DNA of 10,317 nucleotides from Methylococcus sp. UBA6136. GTDB taxonomy: Bacteria; Pseudomonadota; Gammaproteobacteria; Methylococcales; Methylococcaceae. Made by a program: the position numbers and the translations under genes. Where the stretch lies: the NCBI GenBank assembly GCA_002423305.1, contig DIVI01000100.1, forward strand, positions 1,064 to 11,380, given 5' to 3'. Shown one piece after another: positions 1 through 7,197 of the stretch. Position 1 is the stretch's first letter. The number at the start of each line of letters is the position of its first letter. Below the pieces are notes generated by a model. It searched no databases and was not told where the DNA came from. It saw nothing but the letters and a program-made list of their open reading frames with translations.

Positions 1-46
1 AAATTGAAAGGATGTCCGTGTTGAAACTGCATCATTTTCCATCTTC

Positions 47-54
47 GGGGGAAG
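47..54 (+). promoter_or_regulatory. Ribosome binding site deciding the receptor start
   Basis: A purine-rich GGGGGAAG stretch lies 7 bases before the ATG at 62. The in-frame GTG at 56 is only 1 base from this stretch, too close for a normal Shine-Dalgarno spacing. The ATG at 62 is therefore preferred. An in-frame TGA at 5-7 closes the frame upstream, so no longer protein is possible. No convincing promoter is visible in the 46 bases before it, and the promoter may lie outside the window. Confidence 0.55.
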
Positions 55-61
55 CGTGATC

Positions 62-2170
62 ATGGGGACTCAAGGTGCTAGGTTCTCCAGTCTGAGACAG
101 AGAATATTTGTCGTCGTGGGATTCCCCGTGGTCGGCCTGATTCTTCTTGTGGTTGCCGCGCTGGGTACCAGGCTCTATCACAATCTCTACCAGTCAGATC
201 TTTCCCGCATCAAGATTGAAACCAGCGCCGCGGCCAATCAGATTGATGCCTGGAACTTGGAGACGGTGACGGTTCCCAGAATCATGGCCGCCGCCCAGGA
301 GCATGGCATGTTTGGCAACAGACAATCCTCCATGGCTTATGCGCGGCAGGTACTGGAAAGCTATCCTCAGTTTACCGGTGCGTATTTCGGTTACGAAGTC
401 GATGCTGATAGCCATGATGCCGAGTTTCTTGCCCAAGCCGTCGCGGATGACAAGTTGGCCATCAATGAAACGGGGCGCTTCATTCCCTACTGGTTCAGGG
501 ATATGGCTGACCCAAGCCGGATTCGATTGACACCCCTGGTGGATATGGAGACCAGCTTTTACTACGGCGGCCTGAAGAATCGTGTAACCGGAAAGGCTGA
601 AATTGAAGGTATTGCGCTGGCCAAGGACATCAGCGCTCACTTCAACCCTCTTGATTCGTCCCTTGAGATGATGGGCAAGACAATGGTAACGGAGCCATAC
701 GTCTATGAATCCAAGATGATTGTCGAGCAGACCTACCCGATTATGATCAATGGTCAATTCGTGGGCGTGGCGGGCGTTGATCGTTCGCTGGATGAAATTG
801 ATAACTTCATTCGGGATCTGAAACCCTACCATTCCGCGAATTTTATTCTCATCAGCCATCGTGGCCGCATCATTGCAGCAACCACGGACGCGTCCCTGAA
901 CACGCGACCAATAGAGAAAACACCTTACGCAGACCTTTTGCTGGGCTTGTATAAGGTTTCCGAGAAGGAGAAGGCTTCCGTGCGTATGGGGGAGACCGCG
1001 GACGGAAAAAAAATCTTTGCGGCAGCTCCGGTTCCCACGGGTGACTGGACACTGGTGATGTTTGTGGACCGTGAAGAAATTCTGACGCCGGTATGGTCAG
1101 CTCTTGGCTGGGTCGTTCTCATTGCGGTTGTGGGTTTTGTGCTGAGTCTCATGATTCTGGCCTGGCTGGCTCAGTCCATCGGCAGCTCGGTCAAAATGGC
1201 CGCTGAAGCCGCGGAACGGGTGGCTGAAGGGGATCTGTCCTTGCGTGTCGAGCCGGGCGGATCGGATGAAACCGGGCTTCTGCTGAAAGCCATTCAGAGG
1301 ATGACGACGAACCTGAATGATCTTATCGGGCAGGTCAAAAAGTCGAGCATCAATGTGATTTCATCCGCCACAACAATCGCGGCGGCCTCCAAGTCACAGG
1401 AAGCCGTTGCTCACGAGTTGGGCTCAGCGACCACGGAAATTTCCGCGGCAACCGCCGAAATCTCGGTAACGGCCAACGAGTTGGTCCGCACCATGAGTGA
1501 TGTGTCCGGCATGGTAGTGGAAACGGCGGAGATGGCTCGTGCCGGTCATGAACGTATCGAAGGCATGGATGCCACCATGCGGGACCTTTCGACCGGGGCT
1601 GACTCGATTTCATCCAGCCTGTCGGTTATCAGCGATCGGGCCCAGAACATCACCGGGATTGTCACGACGATCACCAAAGTCGCCGATCAGACCAATTTGC
1701 TGTCATTGAATGCAGCCATCGAGGCGGTCAAGGCGCGGGAATATGGTCAGGGATTCTCGGTGGTCGCCGACGAGATACGCCGTCTCGCCGATCAGACTGC
1801 TGTGGCTGCTCTGGATATTGAGCAGATTGTTGAGGAAATGCTGGGTTCAGTGTCCACCGGCATCTCGGAAATGGATCGCTTTAGGGTTCAGGTACACAAG
1901 GGTGTCGAAACCATGGAACAGGTCAGCCTACAGCTGGTTTCCATTATCGAGCGGGTTCAGGAACTGTTGCCTAGATTCGGGCAGGTCAATGAAAGCATGC
2001 AAAGCCAGTCCATCGGAGTCGAGCAGATTAGTACAGCCATGCTCAGCCTCAAACAGGTGGCACATTCCACCACCTCATCGATAGGCGATCTTAATCTGGC
2101 AGTGGGCGGACTGCATGAGGCGGTCCAGGCCCTGCGGGAAGAAGTCAGCAGCTTCAAGGTCCAGGATTAG
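62..2170 (+). CDS. Methyl-accepting chemoreceptor, dCache sensor, WspA-like output
   Basis: This is an inner-membrane receptor of 702 residues. A short cytoplasmic N-terminus is followed by membrane segment 1 (about residues 14-36). A periplasmic sensor follows (about 37-345), with a GRFIPYW block at 138-144 and a GVD turn at 238-240 of the kind seen in double-Cache sensors. Membrane segment 2 (about 346-371), a HAMP linker (about 372-424, containing AEGDLS) and a long helical signalling domain to the C-terminus complete it. The CheA/CheW-contacting hairpin reads ADQTNLLSLNAAIEA, so it should control a CheA-type kinase. The motif IRRLADQTAVAALDIEQ and the absence of a CheR-docking pentapeptide recall WspA, which drives c-di-GMP signalling rather than flagellar taxis; this comes from remembered family sequence, not a search. 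The ligand is unknown. No che or wsp partner gene is in the window. The hairpin carries unusual V556 and R559. Confidence 0.93.
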   Translation: MGTQGARFSSLRQRIFVVVGFPVVGLILLVVAALGTRLYHNLYQSDLSRIKIETSAAANQIDAWNLETVTVPRIMAAAQEHGMFGNRQSSMAYARQVLESYPQFTGAYFGYEVDADSHDAEFLAQAVADDKLAINETGRFIPYWFRDMADPSRIRLTPLVDMETSFYYGGLKNRVTGKAEIEGIALAKDISAHFNPLDSSLEMMGKTMVTEPYVYESKMIVEQTYPIMINGQFVGVAGVDRSLDEIDNFIRDLKPYHSANFILISHRGRIIAATTDASLNTRPIEKTPYADLLLGLYKVSEKEKASVRMGETADGKKIFAAAPVPTGDWTLVMFVDREEILTPVWSALGWVVLIAVVGFVLSLMILAWLAQSIGSSVKMAAEAAERVAEGDLSLRVEPGGSDETGLLLKAIQRMTTNLNDLIGQVKKSSINVISSATTIAAASKSQEAVAHELGSATTEISAATAEISVTANELVRTMSDVSGMVVETAEMARAGHERIEGMDATMRDLSTGADSISSSLSVISDRAQNITGIVTTITKVADQTNLLSLNAAIEAVKAREYGQGFSVVADEIRRLADQTAVAALDIEQIVEEMLGSVSTGISEMDRFRVQVHKGVETMEQVSLQLVSIIERVQELLPRFGQVNESMQSQSIGVEQISTAMLSLKQVAHSTTSSIGDLNLAVGGLHEAVQALREEVSSFKVQD

Positions 2171-2200
2171 GTTCGTTACGCCGGCGTTATTGCCGAATGG

Positions 2201-2221
2201 CATCAGTTTCAGAAACTGATG
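2201..2221. repeat. Perfect inverted repeat at the convergent gene junction
   Basis: The arms CATCAGTTTC (2201-2210) and GAAACTGATG (2212-2221) are exact reverse complements around a single central A. In RNA this could form a 9-bp stem with a 3-base loop. It lies 30 bases after the receptor stop and covers the last codons and stop of the porin gene, which run on the other strand. That position suits a shared bidirectional terminator, but no run of T follows on either strand, so an intrinsic terminator is not well supported. A protein-binding palindrome or coincidence are the alternatives. Confidence 0.6.
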
Positions 2222-3594
2222 ACGACATCGGCAGAGAACGTGAACTGATTATCCAGTTGCACCCCCGGGTTGCTGCTCATATAGGTGTTCTGGCTTGACC
2301 AGTCGTAGCGAAAGTTGGGTCTCAAAATCACCCACTTCAATGGCTTATAGTTCAGGCCGGCAGTCAGGCCATAGTAGTTTGCACCTGCCAGGGGATAAGA
2401 AGCCATGTTGTTCAGGTTGCAGGCATAGGAGGAGCCGATGCCCTGTTGATCCACATTGACACTGATAGGGCACCGGGCCGGGCCCCAAACCCGGAATCCG
2501 TTGTTATCCCGGAACCACTCTGCGCGAACGCCTACGCCCAGATTCTCCAGCACGTCGTACATCAGGTACTGGTTGATGCCGTACCACATTGCATTCTGAT
2601 TCGTGTCCGCAGCTATGCCACTCACATAATTCCTGATCCCATCGCCGGTAATCACATCGTCGGCGAATCCCATGTCGTTTTGCAGCACGTAATGCAGCGT
2701 GCCATCGAGAAAGTTGGCCTTGCCGACCAGGCTGTACAAGGCCCAGGGGCTGTCCGACTGGGCGGAGCGCGCACCGGCCGTTGATCCCAGATTAACCGAA
2801 TAGTCCTTGTCGTCGCTGGTCCAGGTCACACTGCCCAGGAAGCCCCAGTTGGTCAGCTGGGTGTTGAAGTTGCCGTCCCAGCCGCCGGTGGCGCTGCCCG
2901 TTGCGGCGCCCGCGCTGGCAGTCCAGTTTTCATCGAAGGCATAGGTGCCCAGAATGCCAGTATGCGTGAACGGTTCACCGTACTGGTAGGTGTAGGCGTG
3001 GCTGTAGAAGAAATTATCCGGAGCCGAGACGACCTCATAACCGACGATAGCGTAGAAGTGCCCTGCCTTGACCGTCAGGCCATTGCCCACCGGCAGATTC
3101 ATCTCCAGGTAGGCTTGCGGCAAGGCCAGTTGATAGAAACGGCTGCTCCAGCTGGTCAGATGCAGGTCGTAGTTGCCTCTGTTGAGACGTTCACCCGTGC
3201 CAAATTCGTAGGGCGGCACCCCATACGCCTGAATGAAGGTGGAATCACTGCCGTAATTTATGTCGATGCGACCACCAAAATCCCAAGATTCGCCGCTAAT
3301 GTTGATGGCCCGTTCGAGGTATCCGTAAAGCTGGTTCATCTGCAGTTCACCTGCCCGATCACCCAGGGTGATCGGGCCATTGAATCCATCGGCAGGGTTG
3401 TTGGCATTGGCGGTGACACCGGCGTTCAGCCAGCCGCCCCAGGTAATGCCATAGTCCCTGAGGAATTGCACATCAGTGCTACCGGCCGCGTAATCCGCAA
3501 GTCCCGTTGTCTCTTCGATGTTTTCCGCCAGCAGTGGCCTTAGGGTTGCCAATGACAGCAGGACAGCAAGGATGGCAGGCAACGGGGATTTCAT
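2209..3594 (-). CDS. OmpL/BBP2-like outer-membrane beta-barrel porin
   Basis: The product is a 461-residue outer-membrane protein. The first 23 residues form a signal peptide (MKSPLPAILAVLLSL, then a likely cut at A23/E24). The rest alternates aromatic and polar residues in barrel fashion and ends in phenylalanine, as expected for Bam-dependent insertion. The block around residues 176-212 (KAGHFYAIVGYE, then APDNFFYSHAY and GEPFTHTG) is the part I recognise as typical of the BBP2 (OmpL-like) porin family. The substrate is unknown. C375 and C392 are the only cysteines and could form a disulfide in one loop. The frame stays open up to 3696, but that would add 34 residues ahead of the signal peptide and run into gcvPB. 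The ATG at 3594 has its own ribosome site and is preferred. It lies 79 bases after gcvPB on the same strand. Confidence 0.88.
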   Translation of the reverse strand: MKSPLPAILAVLLSLATLRPLLAENIEETTGLADYAAGSTDVQFLRDYGITWGGWLNAGVTANANNPADGFNGPITLGDRAGELQMNQLYGYLERAINISGESWDFGGRIDINYGSDSTFIQAYGVPPYEFGTGERLNRGNYDLHLTSWSSRFYQLALPQAYLEMNLPVGNGLTVKAGHFYAIVGYEVVSAPDNFFYSHAYTYQYGEPFTHTGILGTYAFDENWTASAGAATGSATGGWDGNFNTQLTNWGFLGSVTWTSDDKDYSVNLGSTAGARSAQSDSPWALYSLVGKANFLDGTLHYVLQNDMGFADDVITGDGIRNYVSGIAADTNQNAMWYGINQYLMYDVLENLGVGVRAEWFRDNNGFRVWGPARCPISVNVDQQGIGSSYACNLNNMASYPLAGANYYGLTAGLNYKPLKWVILRPNFRYDWSSQNTYMSSNPGVQLDNQFTFSADVVISF

Positions 3595-3600
3595 GAGAAT

Positions 3601-3607
3601 TTTTCCT
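3601..3607 (-). promoter_or_regulatory. Ribosome binding site of the porin gene
   Basis: Read on the - strand, AGGAAAA sits 6 bases before the ATG at 3594; its AGGA core is 9 bases away. It supports that ATG over the longer open frame beginning at 3696, because the shorter form starts directly with a signal peptide. Confidence 0.6.
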
Positions 3608-3630
3608 GTGTCGGGTAATGAACCGGTTGC

Positions 3631-3647
3631 GGCGATATGCCGTCGCC
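3631..3647 (-). other. Weak hairpin between gcvPB and the porin gene
   Basis: GGCGA (3631-3635) and TCGCC (3643-3647) can pair around a 7-base loop in the 79-base gap. An alternative fold pairs CGGC (3630-3633) with GCCG (3639-3642). No T-tract follows on the - strand, so this is at most an attenuating or processing hairpin, and it may be chance in GC-rich DNA. I see no clear promoter in this gap. Confidence 0.2.
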
Positions 3648-3673
3648 TGAAAGGGTTGCTGGGTCCTGCTTGA

Positions 3674-5056
3674 TCAGGTGTCTGTCGATCCGTCACTGCA
3701 CTCGCTGAAGACGTCTCTGAACACTTCGATCATGGCGTCAAGGCTGTCGAGCGACTCCGTTTCCGTTGGCTCGATCAGCATGGCTGATTTCAGATCGCCC
3801 GGAAAGTAGACGCAGCCTGCACCCACCATCGTCGGGGGATGCAAGACCTGATCAATCAGTTTTTTGGCGAAATAGGCCGTTTCTGTTTCTAATCGGCTGC
3901 CGCTGAGTAGGGTTTCATGCATGCAGAGCCGGTTGAAGACAGGGGGAAACATATCCGCCAGTCGGGCTTGCAGGTAATTCGCGTTCAGCACCGCATTCTC
4001 GGATACCTGGCGCAGCCCGAGAGCCCCCATTGTGAGGATGTATGCATAGGCACGGATAAGAACGGCTACATGGCCGTGATGGCTTTTGATGCGGCCTATG
4101 CTGTGAGGACGATCCTGATCCGGCATGAAAGCATCACCGTTGTGAATGATCACGGGGCCTGGCAGAAAAGGTTCCAGCAGGCGATTGACGGCTACTGGGC
4201 CAGCCCCAGGCCCGCCTCCACCATGTGGCGTGGAAAAGGTTTTATGCGTATTGACATGGATCACGTCAAAGCCCATGTCGCCGGGTCGGGCAATGCCCAT
4301 CAGGGCATTCATGTTGGCTCCGTCGTAGTAAAGAAGACCGCCGCAGGCATGCACCTTGTCGGCGATCTCCAGGATATTTTCCTCAAAAAGCCCCAATGTT
4401 GAGGGATTGGTCATCATCAACCCGGCCACTGATTCGCCAAGCATGGTGTCGAGCATCTGCATGTCCAATAGACCGTCAGGGTCTGTTGGCACCAGCCAGC
4501 ATTGGAATCCGGCCATCGCAGCTGAGGAAGCATTGGTCCCATGGGCCGAATCCGTAATCAGCAGGATGGGACGATGCTGGTTGATGTGCTCGAAATAGGC
4601 GCGAATCATTAGCAGTCCGGCCAGCTCACCGTGTGCGCCGGCCGCTGGAACCAAGCTGGCTGCGAACATGCCTGTGATCTCGCACAGATAGCGCTGGAGA
4701 TGAAAGTACAGTTCCCACAAGCCCGGAAGCGTTTCCGGTGGCTGGTGCGGGTGAGCATTCCGAAAGCCACTCAAGGCGGCGAGTACGTCGTTACGCTTGG
4801 GGTTGTACTTCATCGTGCAGGAGCCGAGCGGATAAGCCCCGTTATCGACACCGTGGGACAGTTTGCTGAGCGCGGTGAAATGCCTGACGATCTCTGATTC
4901 TGTCAGCTCAGGCAGACCAATGGCTGTTGTTCTGAGTTGGGAGGCATCGAAATAATGACCTACGGCCGGTTCGCCAAAATCGTTATCGGTGATCTGCGAG
5001 CCGCTGGCGCCTGGGCGTGATTTTTCCAAAAGCGTTTTGACGGGTTCAGCGCTCAT
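3674..5056 (-). CDS. gcvPB: Glycine dehydrogenase (decarboxylating) subunit 2
   Basis: This is the C-terminal half of a split P-protein (460 residues, cytoplasmic). It pairs with GcvPA to decarboxylate glycine with pyridoxal phosphate and pass the aminomethyl group to the lipoyl arm of GcvH. The PLP-binding lysine is K272 in NTHKTFSTPHGGGGPG (269-284). Other family blocks are YPLGSCTMKYNP (75-86), AGAHGE (139-144), DSAHGTN (169-175) and DGANMN (245-250). The length is near that usual for GcvPB. The start overlaps the gcvPA stop in an ATGA arrangement, and a GGAG lies 8 bases upstream inside gcvPA, so the two subunits are probably translated in balance. All expected motifs are intact. No gcvT, gcvH or lpd is present in the window. 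Confidence 0.96.
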   Translation of the reverse strand: MSAEPVKTLLEKSRPGASGSQITDNDFGEPAVGHYFDASQLRTTAIGLPELTESEIVRHFTALSKLSHGVDNGAYPLGSCTMKYNPKRNDVLAALSGFRNAHPHQPPETLPGLWELYFHLQRYLCEITGMFAASLVPAAGAHGELAGLLMIRAYFEHINQHRPILLITDSAHGTNASSAAMAGFQCWLVPTDPDGLLDMQMLDTMLGESVAGLMMTNPSTLGLFEENILEIADKVHACGGLLYYDGANMNALMGIARPGDMGFDVIHVNTHKTFSTPHGGGGPGAGPVAVNRLLEPFLPGPVIIHNGDAFMPDQDRPHSIGRIKSHHGHVAVLIRAYAYILTMGALGLRQVSENAVLNANYLQARLADMFPPVFNRLCMHETLLSGSRLETETAYFAKKLIDQVLHPPTMVGAGCVYFPGDLKSAMLIEPTETESLDSLDAMIEVFRDVFSECSDGSTDT

Positions 5057-6438
5057 GCTACGGTCTCCATCAAGACGACTTCAAAGGCCTGAACCATAGC
5101 GTCGAGCTCTGCCCGGGATTTCACCTCAGTGACGGCAATCAGGAGATGTCTGCCACGATCTAGGCCCGGGTAGTCGACCGCGATACCGGCAAAAATGCAC
5201 CGGGACCTGAGTTTCTCGAGGAGTGGCATCGTCGTGCAAGGCACTGTCAGCATAAATTCATTGAAGAAAGGGGAGCGAAAAGTCAGCTCGACCCCCGGCA
5301 GATCCGTTAACTGACGGGCGAGGTAATGGGCTTTTTCGGTATTGAGGGCAGCCAACCTGGCAAAACCCGTTTCGCCCAATAGGGCCAGAAAGAGGGTTGC
5401 CCGTATGGCTTGCAGTGCCTGGTTGGAGCAGATGTGGCTGGTCGCCTTTTCTCGGGCAATGTGTTGTTCCCGCTCCTCCTTCACCAGTGCATAAAGCTCC
5501 CGGCCCTGTTGGTTGAACACTCGTCCGACAATTCGTCCGGGCAAATACTTCTCATAGGCTTGGGATGTGGCGATGACGCCGAGATACGGGCCGCCGGCGG
5601 AGAGGGGAATACCCAACGATTGAGCCTCGCAACAGACAATGTCTGCACCCATTTCGCCGGGACTTTTGAGGATTCCGGTAAGCAGCGGATGCCAGGAGAT
5701 GCAGGACAGCACGCCGTGGTCGTGAGCGATGGCCGAGAGGCTGGCAATGTCCTCGATCACACCGAATCGATTTGGCGTCTGAACCAGAATGCCTGCTGTC
5801 TTTCCGTCCGCCAGCGCTTGGTTCAGTCCATCCTGATCGAGCCGGCCATCTTCTTCTCGCGCCCGGATGACGACAACTTCAACGTCGCGCCCTCTCATGT
5901 AGGTGCGGATGACTTCTAGCCATTCTGGCCAGAAGCTTTCGGCAACGGCGATCCGTTTCTTACCGCTGATGCTCACCATCATCCAGGCCGATTCAGCGGC
6001 AGCCGTCGCGCCATCGTAAACCGAGCAGTTGACGCTGGGTTTTCCCAGCAGTCGGGCAAGCAGGGTCTGGAATTCAAAAAGCGCTTGCAATAGCCCCTGG
6101 CTCATTTCCGGCTGATAGGGCGTGTATGCGGTCAAAAACTCCCCCCGATTGACGATGGCATCGATCACGGCAGGAGCATGGTGCTCGTAAGCGCCGCCGC
6201 CGAGGAAAGACAGGTGGGTTTCAGTGGTGGCGTTACTTGCCGCTAGGGTCCGAACATGTTTTGCCAGTTCCCATTCCGATAGAGGTAAAGGTAAATTCAG
6301 TGGCTGTTGCAGTCGCAACGCGGCGGGAATGGCCGCAAACAAGGCGTCGATGTCAGGCAAATTCATGCGTTCAAGCATGAGGCGGATATCGCTCTGGCGA
6401 TGGGTGTTGTAGCCAATGGGAGTGACAGGTTCGGTCAT
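5053..6438 (-). CDS. gcvPA: Glycine dehydrogenase (decarboxylating) subunit 1
   Basis: This is the N-terminal half of the split glycine cleavage P-protein (461 residues). It is a fold-type I PLP-enzyme homologue that lacks the catalytic lysine and forms the complex with GcvPB. Recognisable blocks are the N-terminal IGYNTHRQSDIRLML (8-22), FLGGGAYEHH (78-87), YTPYQPEMSQG (105-115) followed by FEFQTLLARL, and YDGATAAAES (141-150). The frame is open to 6585, but the extra 49 residues would overlap the preceding dipeptidase gene and look non-homologous. The ATG at 6438 begins a normal GcvPA N-terminus and has an AGG 7 bases upstream. The 62-base gap before it is too short to hold a glycine riboswitch. 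The gene order gcvPA-gcvPB with a 4-base overlap is typical of bacteria with a two-subunit P-protein. Confidence 0.96.
   Translation of the reverse strand: MTEPVTPIGYNTHRQSDIRLMLERMNLPDIDALFAAIPAALRLQQPLNLPLPLSEWELAKHVRTLAASNATTETHLSFLGGGAYEHHAPAVIDAIVNRGEFLTAYTPYQPEMSQGLLQALFEFQTLLARLLGKPSVNCSVYDGATAAAESAWMMVSISGKKRIAVAESFWPEWLEVIRTYMRGRDVEVVVIRAREEDGRLDQDGLNQALADGKTAGILVQTPNRFGVIEDIASLSAIAHDHGVLSCISWHPLLTGILKSPGEMGADIVCCEAQSLGIPLSAGGPYLGVIATSQAYEKYLPGRIVGRVFNQQGRELYALVKEEREQHIAREKATSHICSNQALQAIRATLFLALLGETGFARLAALNTEKAHYLARQLTDLPGVELTFRSPFFNEFMLTVPCTTMPLLEKLRSRCIFAGIAVDYPGLDRGRHLLIAVTEVKSRAELDAMVQAFEVVLMETVA
5065..5068 (-). promoter_or_regulatory. Ribosome binding site of gcvPB inside gcvPA
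   Basis: On the - strand GGAG lies 8 bases before the gcvPB ATG, within the last codons of gcvPA. Together with the ATGA stop/start overlap it indicates translational coupling of the two subunits. Confidence 0.6.
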
Positions 6439-6500
6439 GGCATCGCCTGGTTCATTGAATAAAGGGTTGATTTTGAATGTTGGTAAGTCTTCTGCTGGCG

Positions 6501-7184
6501 TTATGGCAGGTTTTTCATACGACCCTCTATAGGCACGTCGAGCACCGGATGCTGATCGCAGTCCCGGTAGTTGAAGTGCCACCATTCGTTGGGCAGCACA
6601 TTGAACCCTTCCGGTTCCATGGCTCGGCGCAGTTCATCACGACTTTGCCGCGGCCCGACAGGTCCACCCGTCCAATCGGCATGAGCACGGATGCTGAAGT
6701 CATCGAACTCACTTGGCATCGGGACTTCCCGGCCGGTGCTCAGATCGTAGAGCCCGACATCCACGGCGCAGCCGCGATTGTGGCGTGAGCCGATGGCCGG
6801 ATCGGCGACATAACCGTTGGCCCGGTCGGCCTCACTGGCCGAGTCCCATAGGTCGCGGGTGACGCGCCAGGGCCGATAGGCGTCATAGACCAGGATGCCG
6901 TAGCCTTTTTGCTTCAATGCACTGTGAACACGAGCTAGTGCCTGAGCCGGCTCTGGCAGTAGCAGGGCACGAGCCTTTGGGTAAAGCGGTCGGCCGGTAA
7001 AGTTGTTCGGGGTGGCATAGCGGATATCCAGGTGGATGTCGGGCTCCAGTTGCTTGAGTTCCACCAGTGGAGCCCGATCGACCAAGGGCGGGTGAGTCTG
7101 GCAACCGGCAAGCAGGGCAGCAAGCAAAAACGAGTAACACCAGCCATCCCGGCTTGCAGTGGCTTCTTCGGCTGAATATTTCAT
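6501..7184 (-). CDS. VanX/DdpX-type D-Ala-D-Ala dipeptidase, predicted lipoprotein
   Basis: The product is a 227-residue zinc metallopeptidase of the M15D (VanX) family, which hydrolyses D-alanyl-D-alanine. Zinc ligands are H135 and D142 in SRHNRGCAVD and H203 in EWWHF. E200 is the catalytic base, and R104 in YDAYRPW matches the substrate-stabilising arginine of VanX. A hydrophobic stretch ends in a lipobox (LLAGC, C28). Q29 follows C28, so outer-membrane attachment facing the periplasm is likely. That location suggests turnover of peptidoglycan-derived dipeptide rather than cytoplasmic VanX-style resistance, and no vanH, vanA or vanRS genes are adjacent. The leader before the hydrophobic core is oddly acidic (E6, E7, D13). 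The start lies 13 bases after fumC with no clear ribosome site, so it may depend on fumC translation. Motifs are complete; in vivo substrate is inferred. Confidence 0.9.
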   Translation of the reverse strand: MKYSAEEATASRDGWCYSFLLAALLAGCQTHPPLVDRAPLVELKQLEPDIHLDIRYATPNNFTGRPLYPKARALLLPEPAQALARVHSALKQKGYGILVYDAYRPWRVTRDLWDSASEADRANGYVADPAIGSRHNRGCAVDVGLYDLSTGREVPMPSEFDDFSIRAHADWTGGPVGPRQSRDELRRAMEPEGFNVLPNEWWHFNYRDCDQHPVLDVPIEGRMKNLP

Positions 7185-7197
7185 GGTGAGGCGAAGC

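Noticed and set aside
56..61. GTG start of the receptor at 56
   Set aside because: It is only 1 base from the purine-rich ribosome site, whereas the ATG at 62 has normal spacing.
194..859. A 221-codon - strand frame opposite the receptor sensor domain
   Set aside because: It is antisense to a clear Cache-type sensor, has no family features and appears to be a codon-bias shadow.
2962..3543. A 193-codon + strand frame opposite the porin gene
   Set aside because: The translation has no recognisable motif, and the opposite strand encodes a convincing signal peptide and barrel.
3595..3696. Longer porin start at 3696
   Set aside because: It would place 34 hydrophilic residues before a good signal peptide and overlap the end of gcvPB. 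The ATG at 3594 has a suitable ribosome site.
6439..6500. Glycine riboswitch ahead of gcvPA
   Set aside because: The 62-base gap is too short for the aptamer, and I see no matching paired core. One upstream of the whole gene run, outside the window, cannot be excluded.
6439..6585. Longer gcvPA start at 6585
   Set aside because: The additional 49 residues overlap the dipeptidase gene and do not resemble a GcvPA N-terminus, which begins normally at the ATG at 6438.
6501..7184. Vancomycin-resistance gene cluster
   Set aside because: Only the dipeptidase is present. No ligase, D-lactate dehydrogenase or two-component regulator is adjacent, and the protein has a lipoprotein signal.
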